Shown: positions 8,533 through 17,328 of the stretch, in pieces
Layout: each line of letters starts with the position of its first letter
Numbering within the stretch: the stretch's first letter is position 1
Source: Myroides profundi
Lineage (GTDB): Bacteria > Bacteroidota > Bacteroidia > Flavobacteriales > Flavobacteriaceae
Direction of reading: 5' to 3'
DNA: 64,000 bases
Assembly: GCF_000833025.1 (NCBI RefSeq)
Contig: NZ_CP010817.1
Span: 3,844,001-3,908,000 of the forward strand
The notes under the pieces: model-generated
What the model was told of the DNA's origin: nothing
Databases searched by the model: none
The model's input: only the letters and a program-made list of their open reading frames with translations
Made by a program: the position numbers and the translations under genes

Positions 8533-9573
8533 TTATGATTTATTAGCCAACTGACCACAAGCTGCATCAATATCTTTACCACGACTACGACGTACCACTA
8601 CAGTGATATCATTCTTCTCTAAAGCCGCTATATAGCTATTCGTAGCACGTTCATCCGCCTGTTGAAACTCTCCATCATCGATAGGGTTGTATTCAATCAG
8701 GTTTACTTTACACGGTACATATTTACAGAACTTCACTAATGCATCCACAGAAGCTTTATCATCGTTAATTCCTTTCCAAATCACATACTCATACGTAACG
8801 CGACTCTTCGTCTTACTATACCAGTACTGAAGTGATTCTCTCAACTCCGTTAATGGGAAGTTCTTAGTAAAAGGCATAATACGATTACGTGTCTCTTCGA
8901 TAGCAGAGTGTAAAGACACTGCCAACTTAAATTTCACCCCATCATCTGCCAACTTCTTAATCATCTTAGGCAATCCTGAAGTAGACACTGTGATACGCTT
9001 AGGAGACATTCCTAGCCCTTCTTCAGAAGTAATCTTCTCAATGGCTTTCTGTACGTTATTATAATTCATTAACGGCTCTCCCATTCCCATAAACACGATA
9101 TTAGACAACGGGTGTCCATGATTCTGTCTACTTTGTTGGTCGATTGTTAATACTTGATCATAAATCTCATCAGGATTCAAGTTACGCATACGCTTAAGGC
9201 GTGCAGTAGCACAGAACTCACAGTCTAAGCTACACCCTACCTGAGAAGATACACAAGCTGTAGTACGTGTTTCTGTAGGAATCAAAACAGACTCTACAAT
9301 AAGACCATCGTGTAACTTCACACCATTCTTGATAGTACCATCAGTACTTACCTGCATACTATCTACTTTGATATGATTAATTACGAAGTTAGCATCTAGC
9401 ATCTCACGGGTAGCCAATGATAAGTTACTCATATCCTCAAAGCTATGAGCCCCTTTACTCCATAACCACTCGTATACTTGGTTTCCTCTAAATGCCTTAT
9501 CTCCCTGAGAAACAAAGAAATCCCTTAATTGTTCCTTAGATAAACTTCTGATGTCTTTTTTGTCTATTTGCAT
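8533..9573 (-). CDS. rlmN: Dual-specificity rRNA/tRNA adenine C2 methyltransferase RlmN
   Basis: Radical SAM enzyme that methylates C2 of A2503 in 23S rRNA and A37 in some tRNAs. The 346-residue protein carries the CxxxCxxC iron-sulfur motif at Cys114, Cys118 and Cys121, the SAM-binding segment GMGEPL, and the second catalytic Cys at 339 near the C-terminus (AACGQL). It starts MQIDKKDIRSLS, the usual N-terminus for the family. A full promoter sits immediately upstream, so the mRNA leader must be very short. Confidence 0.95.
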   Translation of the reverse strand: MQIDKKDIRSLSKEQLRDFFVSQGDKAFRGNQVYEWLWSKGAHSFEDMSNLSLATREMLDANFVINHIKVDSMQVSTDGTIKNGVKLHDGLIVESVLIPTETRTTACVSSQVGCSLDCEFCATARLKRMRNLNPDEIYDQVLTIDQQSRQNHGHPLSNIVFMGMGEPLMNYNNVQKAIEKITSEEGLGMSPKRITVSTSGLPKMIKKLADDGVKFKLAVSLHSAIEETRNRIMPFTKNFPLTELRESLQYWYSKTKSRVTYEYVIWKGINDDKASVDALVKFCKYVPCKVNLIEYNPIDDGEFQQADERATNSYIAALEKNDITVVVRRSRGKDIDAACGQLANKS

Positions 9574-9577
9574 GGCG

Positions 9578-9608
9578 CAAAGTTAATCTCAAATTATCCG
9601 ACTGCCAA
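9578..9608 (-). promoter_or_regulatory. rlmN promoter
   Basis: On the minus strand, TTG (complement of 9606-9608), a 20-base spacer and TAACTTTG (complement of 9578-9585) match the flavobacterial -33/-7 consensus. The -7 element ends only 5 bases before the rlmN ATG, so initiation would fall at or next to the start codon. Confidence 0.6.
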
Positions 9609-9694
9609 ATACTGTAATAAAATTATAACAATAATGTAAAGAAGCTAAAGTAAACCTTCTGTCTACAAAGATTACATTAACACAGATTGTGTTT

Positions 9695-9730
9695 GCACGG
9701 ATTACGTTGGCGCGGATTTGTAATCCGTGC
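9695..9730. repeat. Palindromic intergenic repeat, type A
   Basis: Perfect 11-bp inverted arms GCACGGATTAC (9695-9705) and GTAATCCGTGC (9720-9730). Related palindromes with the same CACGGATT/AATCCGTG core recur at 17332-17346 and 17402-17420, so this is a dispersed REP-like element. It lies between rlmN and the SWIM protein gene. Confidence 0.8.
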
Positions 9731-9750
9731 CATGCCGTATAAACTCAAAA

Positions 9751-11100
9751 TCAACTCTTTGACGTCATCTTCTTCACCGCCAGCACATGCTTACACATCC
9801 CTCTATCTCCCTGATACTTACCATACCACTCACAAGTACATCGCTCTTGGTCACTATCTAAGACTACTGTATGTCTCACACCACCAGTTCCCTCTACACG
9901 AGCTTCTATCCGTCCATTAGCATCACTAATAATCTCTACTTTATTCTCAGCTAGTAGTTTCTCAGCATTCTTTAGGCGAGGATTTAGACTTAGGATACGC
10001 TCTAGCTTAAAGGGCAATCTTCTATAAAAGAAAGCATTGTCATCTAAGTCAAACCCTAATAATCCCATAGCTGCTAATCGCCCTGTCAGACTATCTGCAT
10101 CAGTGAAACTCATCCCTTCTTCCATTGCAAACATCGTCGGGTTAAAGCGTTGATTTGCATAAGCATACTTATCCATCGCATCTATCCACTCGTCATCCAC
10201 ATCCTCTATTAACGACTCTAATGCTGCTCCCTCTCCCGAGAAACCTCTAAAAGCTTCACGAGATAAAGACAAACTAAATCGAATATCTCCGAAATACAAC
10301 TGCCACGTGGTACTCTGCATATTCGGATGAGGAAAGACCTGCATATAATCCATATAAGGCAATAAAGGTTCTAATAATCGTAAACGATGAATAGCACCTA
10401 CACAAATACCATTGTTTGATTTAACAGGGGAAAAAGAAGGCATATTACCTCTCAATATCAAGTAATAATCATTCTTTACTACCCCTTTCGGAATACCTCT
10501 AAACAGTTGTTGAGTCTGTATTTTATTAAACGTATGTACTTTCTCTGCCTTAGACAGATAGATCTGTACCGTACTCAGTCCCTTAATCCACTTAATCGGA
10601 AGAGGTACTTTGCGTTCCACTATTTTCTTATCCTCAGTCTGAATACTAACCTCCTTCTGACCTATTGACAGCAGTACATTCTCCTTTTGCTTAATGCTAT
10701 TCAGCGCAGTAAGCATCGGTTGGTTAAAGTCTACATTCGTAGTCCCATTCTCTAAGAACTCCCCATCTAATCCATCAGGCAATACATCTACACGAGCGTA
10801 CACTCCTGCACAGTGAGAGAATCCCTCAAATCGCACTCTACCATCCCCAGCTGTAGCAATAGGGTCTTTTAGCTTAGCCAGATCAGCAGGAGATAAATTA
10901 AAACTAGACTTCACCACATTAGACAACGTGATTAAACAACGTGCCATCATAAAAGGGTCTTTCACATTACCCCAAAAAAAGCATGGAGCATCAGTCTTCT
11001 TCTGTATCTCACTGTACTTCGCTAAGAATAATTCGTCCCCTCCCTTGCCTTTCGTTAAGCTAGAAGGATTATTGTATATATAAGATAATAGATCGTTCAT
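9751..11100 (-). CDS. SWIM zinc-finger protein
   Basis: A 449-residue protein whose C-terminus carries a SWIM zinc motif, Cys421-x-Cys423 ... Cys436-x-His438 (CTCEWYG...GMCKHVLAV). SWIM domains bind DNA or proteins in many contexts. The first 400 residues show no transmembrane segment and no catalytic motif I can name. The cellular role is unknown; in other bacteria SWIM proteins are often found with MoxR/VWA genes, but none is present here. The gene stands alone between a palindromic repeat and a divergent MFS transporter. Confidence 0.85.
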   Translation of the reverse strand: MNDLLSYIYNNPSSLTKGKGGDELFLAKYSEIQKKTDAPCFFWGNVKDPFMMARCLITLSNVVKSSFNLSPADLAKLKDPIATAGDGRVRFEGFSHCAGVYARVDVLPDGLDGEFLENGTTNVDFNQPMLTALNSIKQKENVLLSIGQKEVSIQTEDKKIVERKVPLPIKWIKGLSTVQIYLSKAEKVHTFNKIQTQQLFRGIPKGVVKNDYYLILRGNMPSFSPVKSNNGICVGAIHRLRLLEPLLPYMDYMQVFPHPNMQSTTWQLYFGDIRFSLSLSREAFRGFSGEGAALESLIEDVDDEWIDAMDKYAYANQRFNPTMFAMEEGMSFTDADSLTGRLAAMGLLGFDLDDNAFFYRRLPFKLERILSLNPRLKNAEKLLAENKVEIISDANGRIEARVEGTGGVRHTVVLDSDQERCTCEWYGKYQGDRGMCKHVLAVKKMTSKS

Positions 11101-11315
11101 GGTACTTACAAATGAGTAAGCAAGGTACTAAAATTCATAGAAATATAACCTTCTAGAACTGTACACATCTATTCTCTTATTTTAAAAAAAGGCAATTACT
11201 CTTTGATAATAAACCCATTACACATTATCTTTGTCCATTATGCAGCAATAGTAAAATAACATTCCGAATCACAGTCGCACCCTACAGCGTAGTAAGTGAC
11301 TCAGTTTATTTAAGC

Positions 11316-11335
11316 GTACCCCTTCTTTAGGGTAC
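11316..11335 (+). promoter_or_regulatory. Hairpin upstream of the MFS exporter
   Basis: GTACCC (11316-11321) and GGGTAC (11330-11335) can pair around an 8-base loop, 22 bases before the exporter ATG. It could be an operator or a leader hairpin; nothing decides between them. Confidence 0.35.
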
Positions 11336-11357
11336 CGTTATTTTATTATATATACTT

Positions 11358-12563
11358 ATGCAATCAAACAAGATTAACAGCATCGTAATATTCATTACGA
11401 TCACCATTATATTAGACAGTGCTGGCTTCGGTATTATCTTTCCAGTATTACCAGAACTATTAGAACACGTACTACATGCTGACCTCAGCACAGCAGCGAA
11501 GTACGGAGGTGTACTTACATTAGCTTATGCCTTTATGCAATTTATCTTTGCACCGATCTTAGGGATTATTAGCGATCGTTATGGACGTAGACGAGTATTA
11601 TTACTTTCTCTTTTTGGATTCTCTATAGACTGTTTTATTATGGCAGTTGCTCATAGTTATTGGATACTATTCATCAGTCGTCTTATCGCAGGATTGACAG
11701 GTGCCACCTTTGCTGTAGCATCAGCTACCATTACAGATGTTACGGATGAAGATAACAGAACGAAATACTTCGGTTACTTAAATGCAGCTTTTAATATTGG
11801 TTTTATCGTAGGCCCTTTAGTAGGAGGGTTATTAGGAGAATATCATTTTACTTACCCTTTTTACTTTGCGGGAATATTAGGTTTATTAAATGTTCTTTAT
11901 GGGTATTTCTTCTTTCCAGAAACCAATACTTCACGTTCACTGAAGCGATTATCACTAAAAGAAATCTCCCCTTTACAATCTCTAAAAAGTATCAAACGCT
12001 TTAAACAACTAAGTCTACTATTTATTGTATTCTTTTTACTTTCGGCTGCATCACATAGCATGGAGAGTACGTGGTCATTCTATACTATGATACAGTTTGA
12101 TTGGAGTAAACAGCAAGTTGGAATCTCACTAACCATTATAGGCATCATAGGTTTCTTAGTACAAGCATACCTATTGCAATACTTGTCTACTAAACTATCA
12201 GACCAAAGACTTGTCTACATCGGTTTATTAACCAGCTTTATAGGATTACTCTTATTGAGTTATTGTGTTACTGAAATACAACTCTGGGTAGGTATCACAT
12301 TATACTTACTAGGAAGTATACAACAGACAGGTTTTCAGTCTATGCTATCTAAGTCACTAGATCAGCAACATCAAGGAGAACTACAAGGTGTATTAGGAAG
12401 CCTTAATGGATTAACGACTATTGTGGCTCCACCAGTATTTACCTATTGTTTCTACCTATACACTCAGGACAATACCTTACCATACTTACCTGGTATAGCC
12501 TTTGCCATAGCAGCTTTATTACTCCTAATTAGCTTATTACTACTCTTGAGACATAAGAAGTAA
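11358..12563 (+). CDS. MFS exporter of the TCR/Tet family
   Basis: A 401-residue inner-membrane protein with about 12 predicted helices. The first cytoplasmic loop has the MFS motif A (SDRYGRRRVLL), preceded by FGIIFPVLPELL, typical of drug:H+ antiporters related to TetA. The family members in flavobacteria are mostly of unknown substrate, so tetracycline resistance should not be assumed. It is monocistronic and divergent from the SWIM gene. A hairpin in the leader may take part in control. Confidence 0.85.
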   Translation: MQSNKINSIVIFITITIILDSAGFGIIFPVLPELLEHVLHADLSTAAKYGGVLTLAYAFMQFIFAPILGIISDRYGRRRVLLLSLFGFSIDCFIMAVAHSYWILFISRLIAGLTGATFAVASATITDVTDEDNRTKYFGYLNAAFNIGFIVGPLVGGLLGEYHFTYPFYFAGILGLLNVLYGYFFFPETNTSRSLKRLSLKEISPLQSLKSIKRFKQLSLLFIVFFLLSAASHSMESTWSFYTMIQFDWSKQQVGISLTIIGIIGFLVQAYLLQYLSTKLSDQRLVYIGLLTSFIGLLLLSYCVTEIQLWVGITLYLLGSIQQTGFQSMLSKSLDQQHQGELQGVLGSLNGLTTIVAPPVFTYCFYLYTQDNTLPYLPGIAFAIAALLLLISLLLLLRHKK

Positions 12564-12569
12564 GTTTTA

Positions 12570-12603
12570 AAAAAACAGCCCTATTCTAATAAAGAATAGG
12601 GCT
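12570..12603 (-). terminator. Intrinsic terminator downstream of the 44-codon ORF and exporter
   Basis: Eleven-base-pair stem AGCCCTATTCT / AGAATAGGGCT. The A-run lies on its left side, giving the minus strand a U-tract, while the right side is only T-rich. It therefore fits best as the terminator for a minus-strand transcript coming from the small ORF at 12674-12808, and may also stop the exporter transcript. Confidence 0.7.
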
Positions 12604-12673
12604 ACTTATATTATTCTTCAGGTTTAAAACTCTGTTCTATTCCTTGATACCTTTTAATATTACATCAATCTTA

Positions 12674-12808
12674 CTAAAAAGGTTTAACCAACTTAACCCC
12701 TCTTTCTACTAATTCCATTCTAGTGATTTTTCCTTTCATATAAGCCCTAACTTGATTTTTATTCTCTGCCAAGTTCTTTACTGTATTAATAGCCTCTGTC
12801 TTCTTCAT
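12674..12808 (-). CDS. Small unknown protein, 44 residues
   Basis: ATG at 12806-12808 to TAG at 12674-12676. The frame begins MKKTEAINTVKNLAENKNQV and continues to an end GVKLVKPF. It is charged, helical and free of hydrophobic segments, and resembles short conserved Bacteroidota proteins with a NVKNL..N...R.Y..G.I pattern as I remember them. The minus-strand terminator at 12570-12603 directly downstream supports a real transcript. Its function is unknown. Confidence 0.5.
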   Translation of the reverse strand: MKKTEAINTVKNLAENKNQVRAYMKGKITRMELVERGVKLVKPF

Positions 12809-13030
12809 AACTTCTCATTTACCCTACAAATCTACGACAATTATTATTTTCAAAACATTAAAATTCAAACATTTAGCATTTACATACACAAATCATTAGA
12901 CTACTTACCTTGGTTGTAAAGTAATCTCCTTTGCCTGTTGGGAGACACAGAACAGAGCCTTAAAAAACCATCTGTTTGACACCGTTAGCGAATAGGACAT
13001 TCCTAATTCCTAATTCTAAATTCCTAATTA
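12809..13030. other. Non-coding stretch with a heptamer tandem repeat
   Basis: No coding frame is supported. The right end holds ATTCCTA in tandem, with copies at 13000-13006, 13007-13013, a variant at 13014-13020 and 13021-13027, immediately before the fumarase terminator. Such ATTCCTA runs are simple-sequence repeats prone to length change. Confidence 0.7.
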
Positions 13031-13064
13031 AAAAAAGCCGATACTGTCGCTAGTATCGGCTTTT
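13031..13064 (-). terminator. Fumarase terminator
   Basis: Stem GCCGATACT / AGTATCGGC (13037-13045, 13052-13060) with six A on the left, read as a U-tract on the minus strand. Confidence 0.85.
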
Positions 13065-13100
13065 CATTGTCGTCTATAAATTGTTAGTTTATTCTGATTA

Positions 13101-14702
13101 CTATAGATCTGCGAAGAAGTCATTTCCTTTATCATCAGTGATGATGAAGGCAGGGAAGTCTTTCACTACAATCTTACGTACAGCTTCCATTCCTAATTCT
13201 GGGAAGTCAACTACCTCTACGCTTAAGATATTCTCTTTTGCAAGGATAGCAGCTGGTCCTCCAATAGAACCTAGGTAGAAACCACCGTGTTTTTTACACG
13301 CATCAGTTACCGCCTGACTACGGTTACCTTTCGCAAGCATAATCATACTTCCACCTACCGCTTGGAAACTATCTACATAAGGATCCATACGCCCTGCTGT
13401 AGTAGGTCCGAAGCTTCCTGATGGCATACCATCTGGAGTCTTAGCTGGCCCTGCATAATACACTGGGTGATTCTTGAAGTATTCTGGCATCTCTTGTCCA
13501 TTGTCTAACATCTCTTGGATCTTAGCGTGAGCGATGTCGCGCGCCACGATAACAGTTCCGTTTAACATTACACGAGTTTTGATAGGATGCTTCGTTAACT
13601 CTGCTAATTGTTCTTTCATTGGCTTGTCCAAGTCGATTACCACAGGCTCTTCTAAGTGAGGAGCTACAGCAGGTAAGAAGCGTCCTGGATCAGTCTCTAA
13701 TTGTTCTACGAATAATCCCTCTGCAGTGATTTTCGCTTTTATATTTCTATCTGCCGAACAAGATACTCCTAATCCTACAGGACATGAAGCAGCGTGGCGA
13801 GGAAGGCGGATCACACGTACATCATGAGTAAAGTATTTACCCCCGAACTGTGCTCCAATCTTAGACTCTTGACAGATTAATTGTAATTTTTTCTCCCACT
13901 CTAAGTCACGGAACGCTTGACCTCCCATATTACCAGAAGTAGGTAAGTTATCATAGTATCCAGCAGATGCTTTCTTTACAGCTGCTAAGTTTGCCTCAGC
14001 AGATGTACCACCGATCACTAATGCTAAGTGATATGGAGGACAAGCAGCAGTACCTAGGTCCATGATTTTCTCTTTGATAAATTCCGTTAGGTTTTTATCA
14101 TTAAGAAGAGATTTTGTTTTTTGGTATAAGAATGTCTTGTTAGCAGACCCTCCACCTTTCGCTAAGAATAAGAACTCATATTTAGCTCCTTGTGTAGCAT
14201 AGATATCGATCTGTGCTGGCAAGTTAGAACCTGAGTTTTTCTCCTCAAACATACTGATAGGTACGATCTGAGAGTAACGCAAGTTTTTCTTTTGGTATGT
14301 TTCGAAGATACCTTTAGATAAACTCTCAGCATCATTCGATCCCGTATATACGTTTTCTCCTTTTTTTGCCACTACGATAGCAGTACCTGTATCTTGACAA
14401 GAAGGTAATTGTCCTTCTACTGCTACTTTTGCGTTTTGTAATAAGTTATAAGCCACAAAACGATCGTTATCTGTCGCTTCCGGATCGTCTAGGATAGCTT
14501 TTAATTTTTCTAAGTGCGATGTTCTTAACATGAATGACACATCTGTCATCGCTGTCTCAGCAATCATCTCAATCGCTTTAGGATCAACCACTAATATCTC
14601 TCTATCTCCTAATTTTTCTACTTTTACATAGTCAGAAGAAATCTTTTTGTACTGCGTATCATCTTTCTGAATCGGATACGGATCTTGATATATGAAGTCC
14701 AT
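13101..14702 (-). CDS. Class I fumarate hydratase (iron-sulfur)
   Basis: Interconverts fumarate and malate in the TCA cycle with an oxygen-sensitive [4Fe-4S] cluster. The 533-residue chain fuses the alpha and beta parts, as in FumA/FumB. Cluster ligands are visible as Cys102 ([10 protein letters not shown]), a Cys in [16 protein letters not shown] and one in [13 protein letters not shown]. The C-terminal beta domain includes [15 protein letters not shown] and [10 protein letters not shown]. Monocistronic, with a good terminator. It is unrelated in sequence to the class II-like aspartase at 56720-58120. Confidence 0.95.
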   Translation of the reverse strand: MDFIYQDPYPIQKDDTQYKKISSDYVKVEKLGDREILVVDPKAIEMIAETAMTDVSFMLRTSHLEKLKAILDDPEATDNDRFVAYNLLQNAKVAVEGQLPSCQDTGTAIVVAKKGENVYTGSNDAESLSKGIFETYQKKNLRYSQIVPISMFEEKNSGSNLPAQIDIYATQGAKYEFLFLAKGGGSANKTFLYQKTKSLLNDKNLTEFIKEKIMDLGTAACPPYHLALVIGGTSAEANLAAVKKASAGYYDNLPTSGNMGGQAFRDLEWEKKLQLICQESKIGAQFGGKYFTHDVRVIRLPRHAASCPVGLGVSCSADRNIKAKITAEGLFVEQLETDPGRFLPAVAPHLEEPVVIDLDKPMKEQLAELTKHPIKTRVMLNGTVIVARDIAHAKIQEMLDNGQEMPEYFKNHPVYYAGPAKTPDGMPSGSFGPTTAGRMDPYVDSFQAVGGSMIMLAKGNRSQAVTDACKKHGGFYLGSIGGPAAILAKENILSVEVVDFPELGMEAVRKIVVKDFPAFIITDDKGNDFFADL

Positions 14703-15018
14703 TGAATTGTTAGTTTATTTTTGTTTAGTAAAATTACTAATTAAAGTCCTTATAAAATCGTAGAATGCTTCTAAATAGTCAGTGTTTATAGGGGATATAG
14801 ATCATTTACACTTTACAGATTAATATTAGAACTCTTCATTTTATTTCTCTAAGAATGAGCACTTTCTTCGCATATTAGACAACAATTTTATATTCTCATT
14901 TTATAATATGTAGCAATACCTAATCCCTTCACCACCTATCACACTAATATTAAGCACATTACTATACTTTCTATTCTAATTTCCTTTTACACACTTTTAC
15001 TTCCACTCCACTTGCTCG
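14703..15018. other. Non-coding AT-rich stretch
   Basis: Upstream region of fumarase. No open frame of useful length, no tRNA-like fold and no consensus bipartite promoter could be recognised. It runs into the 11-bp periodic array at 15019. Confidence 0.6.
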
Positions 15019-15115
15019 CTATATGATACCTATATGATGGGATAGTGATAGGCTATTTTTGGTACTTTTAAGCCGACCAAATGCCTATCACTAGCCGACC
15101 ACATGCCGACCACCC
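15019..15115. repeat. 11-bp periodic inverted array, locus 1
   Basis: Left part reads in 11-base units CTATATGATAC, CTATATGATGG, GATAGTGATAG (15019-15051). Right part reads GCCGACCAAAT, GCCTATCACTA, GCCGACCACAT, GCCGACCACCC (15072-15115). Perfect 11-bp inverted arms TAGTGATAGGC (15043-15053) and GCCTATCACTA (15083-15093) link the halves, and inner TTTGGT/ACCAAA extends the hairpin. No coding frame covers it. Confidence 0.75.
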
Positions 15116-15207
15116 CCTAAAAAATAGTATTTTATTCCCATTTATCATTCAATATAATTTGAATTGCATTTTACATTAATGGGTAAAATCTATCTCTTAC
15201 TGAATAT

Positions 15208-15241
15208 AAAAAAGCCTTGAATCTATTGACTCAAGGCTTTT
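15208..15241 (-). terminator. Cytochrome c gene terminator
   Basis: AAGCCTTGA / TCAAGGCTT stem with an A-run on the left that becomes the U-tract of the minus-strand transcript. Confidence 0.85.
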
Positions 15242-15266
15242 CGATATCCTACTACTTAATTGTTAC

Positions 15267-15677
15267 TTATAAACTACGCATATAGACAATAAGTGCTTCC
15301 ATTTCTAGATCGCTAAACTTCTTTGTGATCTCTAAGTTAGCTTGCATAATGATAAACTGAGACGGATCTACTATAGGTTCCTCATTTCCTCTCAAAAAAG
15401 AAACTAGATCCGCGTTGTGTTTATCATACACCTGCAATATTTCTTTGACACTAGGTCCTATTATTTTTTTATCTGTCTGATGGCAAGAAGCACAGTTCCC
15501 TTTTCCTTTAAAGATGTCTTCACCTAGTTTGATTTTTTCAGACATAGTCATTTCAGCTACTTCTCCTCTTTCTGATTCGTACACAGCTTCAGGTTGTGTT
15601 TTCTCATCCTTACCACCACATGCTACTACACTAATAGCAGCAAGAAGTAGTAAACTAGTTTTTATAATTTTTGTCAT
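15267..15677 (-). CDS. Lipoprotein c-type cytochrome
   Basis: A 136-residue monoheme cytochrome c. The signal peptide ends in the lipobox VVAC with Cys20, so the protein should be anchored to a membrane by lipid and face the periplasm. The heme site is CASCH, residues 62-66, followed by KKIIGPSVKEI; a Met in FIIMQANLEI is the probable distal ligand. It would carry electrons between periplasmic donors and a terminal oxidase; the partner is not in the window. Heme supply could come from the nearby hem cluster. Confidence 0.9.
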   Translation of the reverse strand: MTKIIKTSLLLLAAISVVACGGKDEKTQPEAVYESERGEVAEMTMSEKIKLGEDIFKGKGNCASCHQTDKKIIGPSVKEILQVYDKHNADLVSFLRGNEEPIVDPSQFIIMQANLEITKKFSDLEMEALIVYMRSL

Positions 15678-15794
15678 TGTTGTTGTTTATTTATTTCCAT
15701 CAAAAATAGAGAAACAAAATGAACATTATAGTATACAAAACAGTCCTTTTAGTGCAATAAACGGACAAATAACATATAACAGACTTTATATCTT

Positions 15795-16157
15795 TTAGTC
15801 AAAATCAATAAAATCATCTATCGTCAGGTAGTAATCTAATGCCATGATGAGCTCTTCTACCGTCACTGTGGGTTTCTGGCTCACTGCTAAGTCTACTACA
15901 TCTTGTATATCTTCATCAGAACACAGATACCACATATCTAGTTCTGTAACAGCATCTGGATATATCTCTTCATCATCCTCAGTCACCTCAACAGGATCAC
16001 CAACATAAATCTCTAATTCTACATCTGCCTCATCTTCTACAGCATAAATAGCATACTGATAGGCTGGATCATACTCCGTAGTTCTTTCTTTTCGATCTTT
16101 AACAAGTAAGATAAACTCTGCTAATCGATATGTTTTATTTTTAAAATCAGGCATCAT
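15795..16157 (-). CDS. Small acidic protein of unknown function
   Basis: A 120-residue, strongly acidic cytoplasmic protein (segments VEDEADVELEIYVGDP, EDDEEIYPDA, DYYLTIDDFIDFD). No signal, membrane segment or catalytic motif. It could be an immunity-like or adaptor protein, a guess based only on acidity and size. It may be cotranscribed toward the cytochrome gene, 117 bases away. A second ATG at codon 2 is an equal start choice. Confidence 0.65.
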   Translation of the reverse strand: MMPDFKNKTYRLAEFILLVKDRKERTTEYDPAYQYAIYAVEDEADVELEIYVGDPVEVTEDDEEIYPDAVTELDMWYLCSDEDIQDVVDLAVSQKPTVTVEELIMALDYYLTIDDFIDFD

Positions 16158-16240
16158 ATATTCTATAATTTTACTAGTGGATAAAGTTAAAACACTTCTT
16201 ACTACTATTTAGAAAAAAAGTTATCAATAGTTTATAATGA

Positions 16241-16270
16241 AAAAAGCTCGTTGACAAAATCAACGAGCTT
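16241..16270 (-). terminator. hemB terminator
   Basis: Ten-base-pair stem AGCTCGTTGA / TCAACGAGCT with an A-run to the left. It ends the minus-strand hem transcript 25 bases after the hemB stop. Confidence 0.85.
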
Positions 16271-16295
16271 CTTCTATTTATAGTACTTATTCTAA

Positions 16296-17288
16296 CTATT
16301 TATTCAATAGAATAGACGCTTCTTTAGCGAAGTATGTTGAGATAATACTTGCTCCAGCGCGTTTGATACAAGTTAATTGTTCCATCATAATCTGATCGTG
16401 GTCAAGCCATCCTCTCTCTGATGCAGCCTTTACCATAGCGTACTCTCCAGATACTTGGTACACAGCTACAGGCACATTCACAGCGTCTTTCACTTCACGT
16501 ACGATATCTAAATAAGCCATACCAGGTTTTACCATAAGGATATCTGCTCCTTCTTCTACATCGTATAACGCCTCTTTTACAGCTTCGATACGGTTAGCAT
16601 AGTCCATTTGGTATGTTTTTTTGTCTTTTGGTATCTCTACATCTGCTCTCGGTGCGCTGTCAAGTGCATCGCGGAATGGTCCGTAGAATGCAGATGCATA
16701 CTTAGCAGAATAACTCATAATACCAACATTAGTAAATCCTGATTGGTCTAATGCTTCACGCATACGCAAGATACGTCCGTCCATCATATCACTAGGTGCT
16801 ACGAAGTCTGCTCCTGCCTCTGCATGAGATACGCTCATCTTCGTCAGTGCATCTACTGTAGGGTCATTCACTACTACTCCATTCTCGATAATACCATCGT
16901 GCCCGTATATAGAATATGGGTCTAATGCTACGTCTGGCATTACGATCATACCTGGACATGCATCTTTTATCGCTTTGATAGCAGTCTGCATTAATCCATT
17001 AGGATTCCATGCTTCTGTACCTGCATTGTCTTTTAAGTGATCACTTACTTTTACATAGATATTCACTGCGCGAATACCTAATGCATAAAGCTCTTTTACT
17101 TCCTTTACTGTCAAATCCACAGAACGTCTAAACATACCTGGCATCGAAGGAATAGCTTCTTGTACATTAGTCCCTTCTGCTATAAACATAGGGAACATAA
17201 AATCTTGTGGAGTCACGATAGTCTCTCTTACCAAACTACGAATAGACTCATTTGTTCTTAATCTTCTACCTCTTTGTAATGGAAACAT
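16296..17288 (-). CDS. hemB: Delta-aminolevulinic acid dehydratase (porphobilinogen synthase)
   Basis: Condenses two 5-aminolevulinate molecules to porphobilinogen. The 330-residue protein starts MFPLQRGRRLR at the ATG at 17286-17288. A longer frame back to a TTG at 17351 translates a palindromic repeat and is rejected. The Schiff-base region VGIMSYSAKYASAFYGPFRDA and GADILMVKPGMAYLD are present. The metal-site segment reads MPDVALDPYSIYGHDG: the Cys triad of zinc enzymes is absent, so it should be of the Mg2+-dependent type. It is separated from hemF by a repeat mosaic, so cotranscription with hemF is uncertain. Confidence 0.95.
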   Translation of the reverse strand: MFPLQRGRRLRTNESIRSLVRETIVTPQDFMFPMFIAEGTNVQEAIPSMPGMFRRSVDLTVKEVKELYALGIRAVNIYVKVSDHLKDNAGTEAWNPNGLMQTAIKAIKDACPGMIVMPDVALDPYSIYGHDGIIENGVVVNDPTVDALTKMSVSHAEAGADFVAPSDMMDGRILRMREALDQSGFTNVGIMSYSAKYASAFYGPFRDALDSAPRADVEIPKDKKTYQMDYANRIEAVKEALYDVEEGADILMVKPGMAYLDIVREVKDAVNVPVAVYQVSGEYAMVKAASERGWLDHDQIMMEQLTCIKRAGASIISTYFAKEASILLNK

Positions 17289-17328
17289 AATTATTTTTGG
17301 TTTTATATGTTTATATACTATTGTTAAC

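Noticed and set aside
9687..9920. Plus-strand frame of 77 codons over the type A palindrome and the SWIM gene end
   Set aside because: It is antisense to a well-supported gene and includes repeat DNA.
11240..11335. Possible further 11-bp array before the MFS gene
   Set aside because: AGTCGCAC/GTGACT and CTAC/GTAG pairs exist, but no consistent 11-base step was found.
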